A stretch of DNA of 64,000 bases. It comes from JAFTYO01 sp045644765. GTDB lineage: Bacteria > Pseudomonadota > Alphaproteobacteria > RF32 > CAG-239. The translations under genes were made by a program, and so were the position numbers. Location of the stretch: positions 46,025-110,024 of the forward strand of contig JAZRHM010000009.1 in assembly GCA_045644765.1 (NCBI GenBank), in the 5' to 3' direction. The notes under the pieces were generated by a model. It was not told the DNA's origin. It saw nothing but the letters and a program-made list of their open reading frames with translations, and did no database searches. Of the stretch, positions 8,708-19,127 are shown piece after piece (position 1 is the first letter of the stretch; each line of letters opens with the position of its first letter).

Positions 8708-11700
8708 CTAGTAAACTGCACAATACGGTGCCATAAATCCATCAGATTTTTCGTTATAAGATTTTTCAACTTCTTTATCATAACCTTTCATTGCATCTTT
8801 ATCAGTCTGAGCTCTTACCAACTCTTTCATAAGAGAATCAACACTGACAGACTCTGATAAACTAATCTGCTCTTGACTATCAAGCTTAAGCAACAATAAA
8901 GTATTATTCAGTTGTTCTATTTTTTCTTGTAAAAGTTCGTTTTTACCTTTTATTCCTTTTAATTTTTTATCAGCCTCTTTAACTCTGTTATCTTTTTCTA
9001 CGTTCATTACTTTAACAATTTCCGCATAAGTAACTATATCTGATAAATCAAAATCAGGCTTTGGTGTATAGTTAAATTTAGCAAATTCTTCTTTAAGAGA
9101 GCTTCTGGCTTTTTCAACTTTTACACTCAGTTGTTCTAAACCTTTTTGGTACTCCAACTCTTGTTCAACAAATTTTAAATAATCTCCGAATTGGTTTCTA
9201 TCCAGCATAACTTTATCGCTTTTATCTTTAGCTTCTTTATCATACTTATCATCTAGATTATCAAGATATTCCATAATTTCTTTAATATCTTTATTAAAAG
9301 TAAAACCTAAAGGCGACATCTGACCAAATAATGATAATTCGCTCATGTTTACATTACGTAAAGAAGACTTTTCCCTAATACGTATTTCAACGCCATCTAA
9401 AGTTGTAAATGTTTTCTTGACACCTTTATCATCAAGAGATTTAATATGTCTACACTTAGGATAATTATAATCATATACCAGAGCATAATTTCCCTTATAA
9501 ACATCTATCCCTCTTCCATCAAAAGAACAAGGATACATACCACCCTTCATGAGTTCATCTATTTTACTGATTTGACCAACTTTTATACCCAAATCATTTA
9601 ACATCTTTCCTGTTTCTTCCGCTTTAGCTATTGTATCACCATCTTTATCAATTAAAACTGCAGATGACATATCTTGTTCAAAAAGAGGAATAAGCGGAAC
9701 ATCTTTTTCAACAAAACCTTTTTCGCCTAGCAAAACATACCATATCGGCGGAACCAAATCCAACGTTACCTGTACACCTTCGGCATCCGTAACACTGCCG
9801 ATTTTTCTATCAACAAATGAGGATTTTGACATAATCAAATCTTCATTTATATTCATATTATCAAAATCAACACCATCAAGATGTACAATTTCTCTTAACG
9901 GAGGAGTATATGACGGCGAAATTTTCTTTGGAATTGTCGTATCTTTCTCATTCGGAGTAATAGCAACATAATATTCAGTGTCTTTTTTGTAACATATATT
10001 GTTATTACAGAATACATCAAATAACGCTTCTGATAACATATTAGCGACAACTTTTTCCATTGCTGAAACATTTATATATCCTTTAAGTAAAGATACAAAA
10101 TCGGATAAATCAACCGAAAAATTCTCAACTTCACTCATTGCTCGTTTATGTATATTGACAATCTTAAAATACTTTTCGGTGTCGAAACGCTCATCATTCA
10201 TGTCCAAGATATCATTATACGCGCCTTTAACAGCTTTGAGAGCTCTTTCTTTAACAAGTTGTTCTACAGTGCTTACGATGTTAATAATCTCAGAAAATAT
10301 AGCAGCTTTAGTACCTGGAACATTATCTGATACAAGCGAACTTAATTTAGGAGCCTTAACCGTTTTTAGTTCCTCATACGCTTCTGTTAATTTTTTCTCC
10401 TTTTGATACTGAAATTCAGCCACTTTTTTAGTATATGCCGCTTTTAATGCTGCTGATGTTGTATCACATAATTTAAGCTTTGATTTCAATTCATCAATTT
10501 CACTTCTCAAACCATCAACTTTTGCTAAGGCTACTTTAAGATTGCTATTTGCAATTGCAATAGCTTTTATAGAATCTGCTATAGATTTTTCAGAAGATTG
10601 TTCCATTCCTTGCGAATTTACGTGTTGTGATTTTGCTGATCTAGTAGCAGAAGTTTCCAACAACAACTTATCGGCTTTTACGTTGTTTTCTAAATTTGAT
10701 TTTTCTTCTTTTACTTCATTATATTTTTTCTTTGCTTCATTAAGCTCTTTGCTCTTAGCATCTAACTCTTTATACAGCTCTTCCTTTAGCTTATTTTGTT
10801 TTTCTAATGCTTTATCCAAATTTGCACTTGTTACAGAAAATATAGCATCCCAAGATTGCTGAATTTTTTCTAAGCTATTTATACTGGGCGAAGAAGAAGA
10901 TCCAAGTTTTTTCCTAAGAGCATCAAAACCTATTTTGTTATATTCCAAAACTTTTTCAAACAAAACGCCTCGCATCTTAGGGCCTTCATAATCCTCCGCT
11001 TCTTTTTCTTCTTCGGTTTCTTCGACATAAAGCATATCGCTTATTTTTGCAGCCGCAGCTATTGCCACATCACGTAAATCTATACTTTTAATAAATATTT
11101 CCATATTATCATACTTGCCTTCCAAATATTTTGCATAGAAATATTTTTCATCATTCCATAACGGATACTTATTTTTTAAAGGACCATATACAGAACCTTT
11201 ATCTTCAGCCATTTCAGCTCCAAGTTTTTTTGCAGTCAACGCCCCAAGCTGCCACGCTAAAATATCTCTTTCGCGAGTAGTTTCCTGCATTTTTTCTTCC
11301 TCACTAGGAGATAAAACAGAATCATTTAACCCTTGCTCATCAGCAGCAATTCCTTGAGCCTCAACCTCTTCCATATCCTCTAATTTTGATATTTCAGGAA
11401 CACCTGAGATTTCATTATCATTTACCTGAGGAGATAATTCATCAGTTGAAGCCTCTAGTGTTTTTTCAACTTTTGCAACTTGATAAGCAGACAATAGCCA
11501 ACCTGATAATCCTCCTCGACGCTCATATCTGTTAATACCAAATACGCTACAAATTTTAGATTTATCATTCGAGCACAAATGGTCTCCCTCAGTAACATTT
11601 CGTAGATTTTCTTTAGTTACCTCTATACCTTCATCACAGAATATTTCTAAACCGGTCGTATAATTACAACCCTTACCTAGCCAAGCGCTATAAGGATCTT

Positions 11701-12940
11701 TATAATAGCGCCCAAGGTGAGCTACAACGCAATCCTCTGAAACTTTTAATCTTTTTATAACTTCTTTATGGAGGGCTTTCATACGATTATATTCTACAAA
11801 CGACTCTCTAAAATTATCTAGTTGTTGTAGCAAATTATGAATTTCCATTGCTTCATTAAGAGTAAATGAAATAGGATTTAAGGCTTGTAAATCTTCAAAT
11901 TTATCAGCAGAACCCTTAAAAGCAGATTGTGCCGTTCTTGATTTAACAGATACTATATTTCCTGCTGCTTCTTTAATTTTGCTTAAATCCACTTTCTTAA
12001 GCAAAGAAGATAATCCTCCTTGTTGTGCATAAGCAGACGATAATGTCATATCAAAATTTAACGAAGCTTCTTGTTCTTCAACATTTGCTTCCTTCGGTTT
12101 TATACCTTTTCTTAATGCTTGCGCCGCCTCATATTGAGCATCAAGAGCACTTAATTCATCAGTTATTCTTAAGATAGAATCGTAAATTTTCACTACCTTA
12201 TAATAATTCACCCATGATCCTAATTCATCATTTGCATCACCTGTTTCCCCACTTATTTCCGGTTTAGCTTCAACTGTTGTACCCATGACATACTTATCAC
12301 TCATACCATCAATTTCTTTTTGTAAAACATCCATACGATCATCCATCTCTCGAGCAGTGATATACAGCTCAATCATAGCATCATTGCTAAATTCAACCGC
12401 TTTGTTTGCATATGCATTTTTTACACCTTCCTGATCTTCCGGATATTTTTTCAATATTTCTTCAGGATATTGACCAAATAAAACTTCAAAAGCTTCAACT
12501 ATAGAATCTTCACTACTTATATCAGCAACTTCACATTCTTGAATTTCTCTTGTTGTTGCAATAGTTGAATCTCCTTTTTTCTTACCATGCAACATGCCTG
12601 TAACATTATTAACCTTGTCTCCGACAAAATTACCAACTTTATCTTTGAATCCAGCTATTTTTTCTTCAAAATTTCCCTTAACATCATCTATTTTACTTTC
12701 AATATCGGCTTTGGTCTTTTTTATCTTATCTAATACATCTGTTACTTTTTGTTGTGCTTTTTCCATACCGCTGACAGCGACATTGCCTCCACCTTCAACT
12801 CCACCAGAGACATCTGCCACACCATCAAAAGATATACTCCAAGGCATCGGAGGTAACAAAAAAGCATTTGCACCGTTAATCATTGCAAACGTACACGCTA
12901 TTACAGCTAAACATTTTTTTATATATAAACGCTTTTCCAT
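8708..12940 (-). CDS. Very large secreted coiled-coil protein of the T4SS operon
   Basis: This 1410-aa protein has a signal peptide ending INGANA. A short hydrophobic stretch (FLLPPMPWSISF) follows, then an amphipathic lysine-rich segment much like those of the three preceding genes. Long coiled-coil blocks follow (about 700-860 and 1270-1390). A central region holds a cysteine-bearing piece (CNYTTGLEIFCDEG, near 430), and further cysteines lie near 1000-1010 and 1130. I recognise no enzymatic domain. Its place between the VirB5-like cluster and VirB8 suggests a periplasmic or surface structural part, for example a pilus-tip or stalk protein. It is preceded by AAAGGAGG. Confidence 0.7.
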   Translation of the reverse strand: MEKRLYIKKCLAVIACTFAMINGANAFLLPPMPWSISFDGVADVSGGVEGGGNVAVSGMEKAQQKVTDVLDKIKKTKADIESKIDDVKGNFEEKIAGFKDKVGNFVGDKVNNVTGMLHGKKKGDSTIATTREIQECEVADISSEDSIVEAFEVLFGQYPEEILKKYPEDQEGVKNAYANKAVEFSNDAMIELYITAREMDDRMDVLQKEIDGMSDKYVMGTTVEAKPEISGETGDANDELGSWVNYYKVVKIYDSILRITDELSALDAQYEAAQALRKGIKPKEANVEEQEASLNFDMTLSSAYAQQGGLSSLLKKVDLSKIKEAAGNIVSVKSRTAQSAFKGSADKFEDLQALNPISFTLNEAMEIHNLLQQLDNFRESFVEYNRMKALHKEVIKRLKVSEDCVVAHLGRYYKDPYSAWLGKGCNYTTGLEIFCDEGIEVTKENLRNVTEGDHLCSNDKSKICSVFGINRYERRGGLSGWLLSAYQVAKVEKTLEASTDELSPQVNDNEISGVPEISKLEDMEEVEAQGIAADEQGLNDSVLSPSEEEKMQETTRERDILAWQLGALTAKKLGAEMAEDKGSVYGPLKNKYPLWNDEKYFYAKYLEGKYDNMEIFIKSIDLRDVAIAAAAKISDMLYVEETEEEKEAEDYEGPKMRGVLFEKVLEYNKIGFDALRKKLGSSSSPSINSLEKIQQSWDAIFSVTSANLDKALEKQNKLKEELYKELDAKSKELNEAKKKYNEVKEEKSNLENNVKADKLLLETSATRSAKSQHVNSQGMEQSSEKSIADSIKAIAIANSNLKVALAKVDGLRSEIDELKSKLKLCDTTSAALKAAYTKKVAEFQYQKEKKLTEAYEELKTVKAPKLSSLVSDNVPGTKAAIFSEIINIVSTVEQLVKERALKAVKGAYNDILDMNDERFDTEKYFKIVNIHKRAMSEVENFSVDLSDFVSLLKGYINVSAMEKVVANMLSEALFDVFCNNNICYKKDTEYYVAITPNEKDTTIPKKISPSYTPPLREIVHLDGVDFDNMNINEDLIMSKSSFVDRKIGSVTDAEGVQVTLDLVPPIWYVLLGEKGFVEKDVPLIPLFEQDMSSAVLIDKDGDTIAKAEETGKMLNDLGIKVGQISKIDELMKGGMYPCSFDGRGIDVYKGNYALVYDYNYPKCRHIKSLDDKGVKKTFTTLDGVEIRIREKSSLRNVNMSELSLFGQMSPLGFTFNKDIKEIMEYLDNLDDKYDKEAKDKSDKVMLDRNQFGDYLKFVEQELEYQKGLEQLSVKVEKARSSLKEEFAKFNYTPKPDFDLSDIVTYAEIVKVMNVEKDNRVKEADKKLKGIKGKNELLQEKIEQLNNTLLLLKLDSQEQISLSESVSVDSLMKELVRAQTDKDAMKGYDKEVEKSYNEKSDGFMAPYCAVY

Positions 12941-12956
12941 AATTTCCTCCTTTATT

Positions 12957-14165
12957 TTACTTTACGCCATCCAAGAAACTTTTTTCGTTTGCATCAGAGG
13001 CAACATCATCTTCTGTAAACACATAATTATCCAAATTTAACACAGCCGGATTTTTATCATAATTCTTAAGCTTATATCCCTGATTATTCATATTCAAAGC
13101 TGTTTTTAATTTCATATTCGCTAAAATCAATTTATTATAATCGTGCAAGAGTTTTGTTTCTTGAATTTTTTGTTCTATAGCCATACCTATGGTAGAAACT
13201 TGTTGATCTGCCCCCATTATATTATCTTGAATTTTATATGTGTTATCTTCACTTGAATCTGCAGCATTCTTAAACTTAACAGCTGCCACAAAAGCTTTCG
13301 CCATTGCATTAATTAATTCATTCATACGATGTTTTTTCACTCTGGCAACAGGTTCAGCATCTTCTACCTCATCTACCAATAAAAAATTATCTTTCAAAAT
13401 CTTATTATACTGTGCTGTTCGATTTTCCGGAGATTGGGTTAACATTCCCGTAATTGAAGAAGCATCTAAACTTCCAAACTTATTTTGAGCATTTTTATAA
13501 GCATCTTCTAACTTACCGGTAACAGTTTCTTTTGCCGAGCTTAATGCTTGATAACTTACATCTGATTTTAAAATTTGACTATCAGAACTTTCAATATCGT
13601 CCATCTCTTCTTGATAATGTTGAACATGCTTTTTATTTTCATCTATTACAGAATAAAATATACTTTCAGTCTCAGGGGGGGTGCCATCACTTAACATAGC
13701 TTGTAACACATTAATATTCTCTTCTGCTGCTTGTTTTTTTCCGGCAGCTTCTGTATACAAAGCATCTTTTCTGTCATGCATTTCGGCATCTAATCCCCTA
13801 CTTTCATTTTTAAGTTTATTAGGAGTATTTGCTAAATTTTCTTCTGCCTGAGCAAGCTGCTCTTCATATGATGTTGCGTCTTCATCATCTCCATATCCAG
13901 GGATGTGCGATTTTACAGTTTCTACAGCATTTTGGATTTTGAGCTTAGCCTTCTCAAACAAAGCTTTTGCCTCTGTACCCTTTTGATAAACCTCTTTTCC
14001 CATAGCAGCCACATCTGTTACAACGCCTCCACCTTCACCAAGGTCGCCGACAAAATCCAAAGGAGCTCTTTCTAAAGCTGATAAAACATCAAGCTTTGGC
14101 CCGGCTTTTGTTTCATAAGACAATACAGATAATAAAGCTATAAGTAATACATATTTTTTGTTCAT
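12957..14165 (-). CDS. Secreted helical protein, VirB5-like neighbourhood
   Basis: This 402-aa protein has a signal peptide (MNKKYVLLIALLSVLSYETKA). The mature chain is almost wholly helical and hydrophilic, with glycine-rich turns near the start (GDLGEGGGVV) and coiled-coil segments. It is one of four consecutive exported helical proteins between VirB4 and VirB8, where VirB5/TrbJ minor pilins usually lie. No conserved catalytic motif is visible. The codons for residues near 162 contain a run of seven C on the coding strand (13675-13681), which is striking in this AT-rich DNA. The start has a CCGGAGGA site. Confidence 0.65.
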   Translation of the reverse strand: MNKKYVLLIALLSVLSYETKAGPKLDVLSALERAPLDFVGDLGEGGGVVTDVAAMGKEVYQKGTEAKALFEKAKLKIQNAVETVKSHIPGYGDDEDATSYEEQLAQAEENLANTPNKLKNESRGLDAEMHDRKDALYTEAAGKKQAAEENINVLQAMLSDGTPPETESIFYSVIDENKKHVQHYQEEMDDIESSDSQILKSDVSYQALSSAKETVTGKLEDAYKNAQNKFGSLDASSITGMLTQSPENRTAQYNKILKDNFLLVDEVEDAEPVARVKKHRMNELINAMAKAFVAAVKFKNAADSSEDNTYKIQDNIMGADQQVSTIGMAIEQKIQETKLLHDYNKLILANMKLKTALNMNNQGYKLKNYDKNPAVLNLDNYVFTEDDVASDANEKSFLDGVK

Positions 14166-14169
14166 TGCC

Positions 14170-14820
14170 TTATTCCTCCGGTTCTTCTTCGTTTTGATAT
14201 TTTTGAATCTCTATTGTATATTCGAAAGCATGAATATATGCTTGCGTCATTAATATATCATTCCATCTTTTAGAAGAATTTATCATCTGCTGTGTTGCTG
14301 CTTTTTGTGCCGCTGCCAGAGTGCTTAAATCAGGTTCCTCACTTTCTTCTTCTTTCAGTTCCTGTCTTTTCAAAATAGACCTTGCAAATAATACGCTCAC
14401 ATTTTTAAACTTTTCTTCATTTACCACTTTATTAAGTTCTTTTTGAGCCGCTATATTATCTTGCATACCTCTCACACGACTATACGCCTGCTTGGTCTTC
14501 TCAAGGCTCTCATTATCTGTTTGCTCCGGATCATCACCTTCCAACGCATCCATAACAACAGTTTTAAGCACTCCTAACGGATCTTCTGCAAAATCTTTTA
14601 TTTTATTGAAAACATTTTTTATTTTATCTCGTCCGGTATTAATTGCTGCACGCGTCTTATTAACAACATCAGCTGCATCATAATACATTTTTTTGCCTTC
14701 TTCTACACGAGAAACAACATTTTCTACGACAACATTAATAGGCTCAATATCGGCAACTGCATTTTTACAAAACAACATCGCCAGTAAACTAAGCGCTATA
14801 CATCTTAACAGTTTTGACAT
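14170..14820 (-). CDS. Small secreted helical protein, VirB5-like neighbourhood
   Basis: This 216-aa protein has a signal peptide (about 1-23, ending NAVA). An amphipathic segment (INVVVENVVSRVEEGKKMY) precedes an acidic helical body ending EEEPEE. It begins 14 bases after the VirB5-like gene and ends 4 bases before the 402-aa gene, so it is co-translated with them. The N-terminal layout (short hydrophobic motif, then lysine-rich helix) is shared with the other three secreted helical proteins and suggests an old duplication series. The function is not recognisable from sequence. Confidence 0.6.
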   Translation of the reverse strand: MSKLLRCIALSLLAMLFCKNAVADIEPINVVVENVVSRVEEGKKMYYDAADVVNKTRAAINTGRDKIKNVFNKIKDFAEDPLGVLKTVVMDALEGDDPEQTDNESLEKTKQAYSRVRGMQDNIAAQKELNKVVNEEKFKNVSVLFARSILKRQELKEEESEEPDLSTLAAAQKAATQQMINSSKRWNDILMTQAYIHAFEYTIEIQKYQNEEEPEE

Positions 14821-14834
14821 TTTCCCCTCCCTAT

Positions 14835-16247
14835 TTATTCCTCATCATAGTGAGAAGCGTCTATCTGTTCAATTGCAAGCAAAGTTTCTTGAACAACACG
14901 AGATGACATTGAATGCATTAACCTTAATAAAAGCTCTTGATTAGCTTTATTTACTTCACCTACATAAGCAACTTCTTCTCGTTCATTTGTAAGGGCTGTT
15001 GATTTACTTTCCAAATCTTCCGCCACATCAGTTTCAAAAGATGACGCATATTTTTTATCATTTATTGAAGACGACAAATCAGCCGCAATCTGTTCATGCA
15101 TCGCTTTTTTATACTCTTCACGGCAAGCAAGCGCCTCTTCTTTTTTAGGATTATGCATACATAAAACCCAAGTTTTAAAACATTCTTTAACTTTGTCTTC
15201 ATCTTCGGCATCTTCAAAACTTAAACTGCATTTAGACGCAAAAATATCTGAAAAAACGAACCTTCCGTCATCAGTGGTTCCACCCTTAAAACTTGATGAT
15301 AATTGAGCAAAAGAAGAAGAAGATACCAAATTAAAATTAATTTCCGAATCTGCATCACTTGTTTTAAATGTTCTAGTAGCTTTAGCAGGTGTTGAATTTA
15401 ATTTAAGATTATTGACCGCGCCACTCTTGGGTGCAACAGCAGAAGGAGCAACACTATTTACAGGAAGCGTTGCAACTGTGTTTTTTCCTAAACTTTTTCC
15501 AACATTTACATTAGGTAAATCAACCGTAGGATTTTTTAACATTCCGGAATTGTTCTGAACATTATTCACCGCATTGGAAGGGACAACCAATGGATTAGAT
15601 CCGGATATATTCTTTGGTTCAACAGATTGTTTTGTTGTAGATTGGGATCCCTTAAAGCTTCTATCGGAAGATGTTGCAGGTAAATTAATAACTTTATTTA
15701 CAGTCGTTTCCTTACTTACATCACTTGGCAAATTCATCCCTGTGTCACTTGCTGCAAAATCTTTTGCAGATGCCACGTCTTTACTATCGCCCGTCTTTCC
15801 TGTAACACCATGAACTGTTTCAACCGCATTTGAAACCTTATCTTTTGTTTGATCTACAACCCCAGTTACGGTATTCTTTGCGTCTGAAATTTTATCCTTA
15901 ACACCGGATACACCGCCTTCTATTTTTGATCTTAAATCTTTCAACCTTTCCAGATTTTTAAGTTTTTTAGCTTCTTTTGTAGCTTTTCTTGCTGCATTAA
16001 GAGCCTCATCCTTAAATTTCATTATAGAGCTCACACTATCACCCAAAGCTAACAATTCTTTACCTTGGCTTATGGTCGATTGTGCTGTAGAAGCATACGA
16101 TTGCGCACTGGTTATAACACCTTTAATAGTACCGGCAACCTCAGCAATATCAAAAGAAGGGAAACCAAACGAATAACACGGAGGTGTCCACAATACTATT
16201 CCGAAACACACAGGAATAATATACTTTAATATATCGTTTCTTTTCAT
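14835..16247 (-). CDS. VirB5/TrbJ-like secreted T4SS protein
   Basis: This 470-aa protein has a signal peptide ending in PCYS. The mature N-terminus FGFPSFDIAEVAGTIKGV followed by Q/S-rich helix resembles the start of TrbJ/VirB5 proteins (IPVxDxANxxQ). A low-complexity Asn/Ser/Pro linker (about 190-290) then leads to a helical C-terminal domain with a cysteine cluster (CSLSFEDAEDEDKVKECF, later CMHN and CREE). VirB5 proteins are minor pilins at the pilus tip and are usually about 220 aa, so this one is doubled in length. The start is set by AAGGAGG. It is the first gene after VirB4. Confidence 0.6.
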   Translation of the reverse strand: MKRNDILKYIIPVCFGIVLWTPPCYSFGFPSFDIAEVAGTIKGVITSAQSYASTAQSTISQGKELLALGDSVSSIMKFKDEALNAARKATKEAKKLKNLERLKDLRSKIEGGVSGVKDKISDAKNTVTGVVDQTKDKVSNAVETVHGVTGKTGDSKDVASAKDFAASDTGMNLPSDVSKETTVNKVINLPATSSDRSFKGSQSTTKQSVEPKNISGSNPLVVPSNAVNNVQNNSGMLKNPTVDLPNVNVGKSLGKNTVATLPVNSVAPSAVAPKSGAVNNLKLNSTPAKATRTFKTSDADSEINFNLVSSSSFAQLSSSFKGGTTDDGRFVFSDIFASKCSLSFEDAEDEDKVKECFKTWVLCMHNPKKEEALACREEYKKAMHEQIAADLSSSINDKKYASSFETDVAEDLESKSTALTNEREEVAYVGEVNKANQELLLRLMHSMSSRVVQETLLAIEQIDASHYDEE

Positions 16248-16325
16248 GGTTACCTCCTTATTTTATTTTCTCCATACAAATATTGTATCACAATTTTTTA
16301 CTATTTAAAATAATTTTTATTCAAA

Positions 16326-18758
16326 CTACGAAATATTTAAATATTTTGTAACAAAATTATCCTCACCATATTCCTTAATCAACTCTTCCACTAACAAAAC
16401 ATTTTTTCTGCCAGAATTATAAAGCTTTAAATAAGGCCCTAAAGCACCTAAATTTACATCTAAAATCACCGATTCTCCGGTTGCCGGCCTTGAAAGCAAA
16501 ATAGCATACGGAAAATCTCGATAAGAACGGCCAAACACAAAATCAAGCTCACTTTGTGTTAAATTCCAAGTAGCATAATCCTCTGGCATCGCTTGAGGGT
16601 TTCTGAAGAATAAAACCGTTTGACATTGACCACGTATAACCTCGCCAACACCCAACCTATCGATAATATTAGGCTGTTGGAATGCACATAAATAAGCCTG
16701 ACGTTTTTTACGCCCCTCTTGCAAACCTATGATAAAATAATCTTTAAACATAGGATGCTTTAACATTGGCGCCGTTTCGTCTATCATAATAAGCGACGGG
16801 ACACCTGTTTCACCAGTTTCAGATTGAATACGATGCATAATATAACTGATAACTGCCGGAGCCAATGTTTCGTCTTCAAAGATATGCGTAAAATCAAACG
16901 CCATAAAACGTTTCGACTTTAAATCCAAACTATCTGTGTCAGCATTAAATATATTACCGTATTGATCAGGATTCACCCAACGATATAATTCACGACGCAT
17001 AACACCTGTTGGAGAAAAGCAGCTTTTGTACAAATTCTTCATTATACGCTCTTCCGGACGCAAATAATCAAAAGCTGTTGTTACGGCACGAGCAACTTCA
17101 CGTTCAGATAAAGCGTCATCTGCCATAGTGATAGCCTTCATCCAACGACGTAAAAAAGCTCGGTTATTTGCTGTATTACTTGCATCAAACGGATTAAGAG
17201 ATACATTCTTTTCATCTCCGTCAAAACCGATATAAGCACCTCCTACTGCTCGAGTAAAAATTTCTGCACCACGGTGACGGTCAAAGAAGAACACCTTCAA
17301 ATCGCCATGACGCATTGCCTGCCCTGCCAAGAATGTAAGCAAAGTAGTTTTACCTTGTCCTGTAGGACCTATAATACAACAGTGAGCCACAGCTGATTCT
17401 TCTGCAGACACATGGAATTGGAACTTATAAGCAGATCCGGACATCGTCCTAAACACCGTAATTGCTCCCGGACCCCAGTCACTTTTACCAAAACCTTCTG
17501 ATGGTTTATCAAAGCAAATTGCCATAGCAACCACTCTGGATAAATATCTGTATGTTCTTGGATATGTGTCATATGTTGGAAATTGACTAAAGAATGTAGC
17601 TTGCGTTGCCCAACCTTCACGAACCGGAGTAACACCATATGAACGACAAATTCTCTGAACTTCACTTTCTCCAAAATCAAGCTCTTCCTGAGATCTTCCT
17701 CTAATTATAATACTTAAAGCATATTCCGTTAAAGATTGATAATCGGCATCGCTATCTTCAATAGTTGCTAAAGCTTGTGAATATTGTCCTAAAACTTCAG
17801 GAGAAAAGCTGGTCAAAGCAGCCATACGCTGCTGTTGCATTAAAATCATCCGTGCTTGAGGTTTAAATATAGGTCGTATGTTATGCATCATAACCAACTC
17901 ACAGTCTATCGAAAGCAATGAAATAATCATACTCTCATCCATATAATCACCTGTAGTTCTTATACCCATAGTAATTTCATATAATTCTTTTTCACCTGAA
18001 AAGAATCTGATAACACCCTTTTCTCTCGTAAAATGTATATGATCTGCAGTAAGCATTTCTTTGAGCTCGGAATTTTTAGCATTTCTGATCTTTGGTTGCG
18101 GCTTTGATACCGGAGAACACAATCTTGAAAACACATACAAAGGACTATCCACAGCTTTGCTGTCCGGAGCCTCATAAAGTTGAGAAACTCCATATTCACT
18201 TAAAGTAGAAACCAATGATTGACATGCATAGTTCAAATCTTTTAACGCATCTTTCCTATCTGGTACCGATAACACAACATAATGAGTATTACTGAAAATT
18301 CTCTCCATACCTGAAAACCATATTTCAGAAACTCTGGCTAAAATATCATTATTAAAATTTCCCTTATCATTTTCAAGAGCACTTAATTCACGCAGAGTAA
18401 AAATTCGGCTGGTGACTTGTAACTCCGACATATTATCAATCCAAGCTTTGCGAGCTTCCATCATTGAATATACTTTTTCGGGCGTCACCGAACCTAAATC
18501 CATACCCGTTATTCTGAAAACACGAACAAAAGATCCGTTAGCACATCTGATTGTCATACCATCTTCCATTAAAGAAGCAAAAGGTAAAAAGTCAGAAACT
18601 CGCGATTCACGAGGCTGAGGCAAAACCATATTACCAAATTTGGAAATAGATAATGCAGTAAAAGCTATAGCTGACAAAAAACCTATGACGGCGACCAAAA
18701 CTTCCACACTGGTCAGCCCTTCAACGAACATAGTTAAAAAATCAAAATCAAGGTTCAA
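16326..18758 (-). CDS. virB4: VirB4-family T4SS ATPase
   Basis: This 810-aa protein is within the usual VirB4/TraC range. An N-terminal hydrophobic stretch (about 15-40) is followed by a CagE/TrbE/VirB4 N-terminal region. Walker A GPTGQGKTTL lies near 460 and Walker B SLIMIDETAP near 654. The later motif LQEGRKKRQAYLCAFQQ is typical of the family. It powers assembly and substrate transfer at the inner membrane. The start codon appears to be TTG, with AGGGGAA upstream, and overlaps the VirB3 gene by 11 bases, a normal VirB3-VirB4 arrangement. Both nucleotide-binding motifs look intact. Confidence 0.93.
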   Translation of the reverse strand: MNLDFDFLTMFVEGLTSVEVLVAVIGFLSAIAFTALSISKFGNMVLPQPRESRVSDFLPFASLMEDGMTIRCANGSFVRVFRITGMDLGSVTPEKVYSMMEARKAWIDNMSELQVTSRIFTLRELSALENDKGNFNNDILARVSEIWFSGMERIFSNTHYVVLSVPDRKDALKDLNYACQSLVSTLSEYGVSQLYEAPDSKAVDSPLYVFSRLCSPVSKPQPKIRNAKNSELKEMLTADHIHFTREKGVIRFFSGEKELYEITMGIRTTGDYMDESMIISLLSIDCELVMMHNIRPIFKPQARMILMQQQRMAALTSFSPEVLGQYSQALATIEDSDADYQSLTEYALSIIIRGRSQEELDFGESEVQRICRSYGVTPVREGWATQATFFSQFPTYDTYPRTYRYLSRVVAMAICFDKPSEGFGKSDWGPGAITVFRTMSGSAYKFQFHVSAEESAVAHCCIIGPTGQGKTTLLTFLAGQAMRHGDLKVFFFDRHRGAEIFTRAVGGAYIGFDGDEKNVSLNPFDASNTANNRAFLRRWMKAITMADDALSEREVARAVTTAFDYLRPEERIMKNLYKSCFSPTGVMRRELYRWVNPDQYGNIFNADTDSLDLKSKRFMAFDFTHIFEDETLAPAVISYIMHRIQSETGETGVPSLIMIDETAPMLKHPMFKDYFIIGLQEGRKKRQAYLCAFQQPNIIDRLGVGEVIRGQCQTVLFFRNPQAMPEDYATWNLTQSELDFVFGRSYRDFPYAILLSRPATGESVILDVNLGALGPYLKLYNSGRKNVLLVEELIKEYGEDNFVTKYLNIS

Positions 18759-19038
18759 ATTTATTCCCCTTTTCAGAATACAAATTTTTTGAAGTCAAAT
18801 TAGTTTGCCCGAAAGCTTGTATCATTGCCGAAAGATGCGGATCTTTTGCGCCGGCAAAAACAATTGCGCCATGGGCTATCAATATGCTAAAAACAAACAT
18901 CAACGGATTGATGTTCCAAACACCCATCGCCATAAACATAAGCGGAAACTGCAGCCCCATATTTAAAACAACAGGAAGCACAGGCCCCCAAAATATCTTT
19001 GGAGGCTGTGCAACTGCCTTTAAAACCATATCACGCAT
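18748..19038 (-). CDS. virB3: VirB3-like T4SS inner-membrane protein
   Basis: This 96-aa protein has the pattern of VirB3: a short N-terminal amphipathic helix with a conserved proline (VAQPPKIFWG), two closely spaced membrane segments and a short hydrophilic tail. VirB3 works with VirB4, sometimes fused to it, and here the two genes overlap. It follows the VirB2-like genes, as in canonical virB operons. The start has GGGGATTA upstream. Confidence 0.85.
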   Translation of the reverse strand: MRDMVLKAVAQPPKIFWGPVLPVVLNMGLQFPLMFMAMGVWNINPLMFVFSILIAHGAIVFAGAKDPHLSAMIQAFGQTNLTSKNLYSEKGNKFEP

Positions 19039-19127
19039 CTTAATCCCCTACATAACAACTTAAACTTAATATAGACAAAGCATAAAATAGCGTCAATTAT
19101 TTTATAAAAAACATCCACCACAGCATT

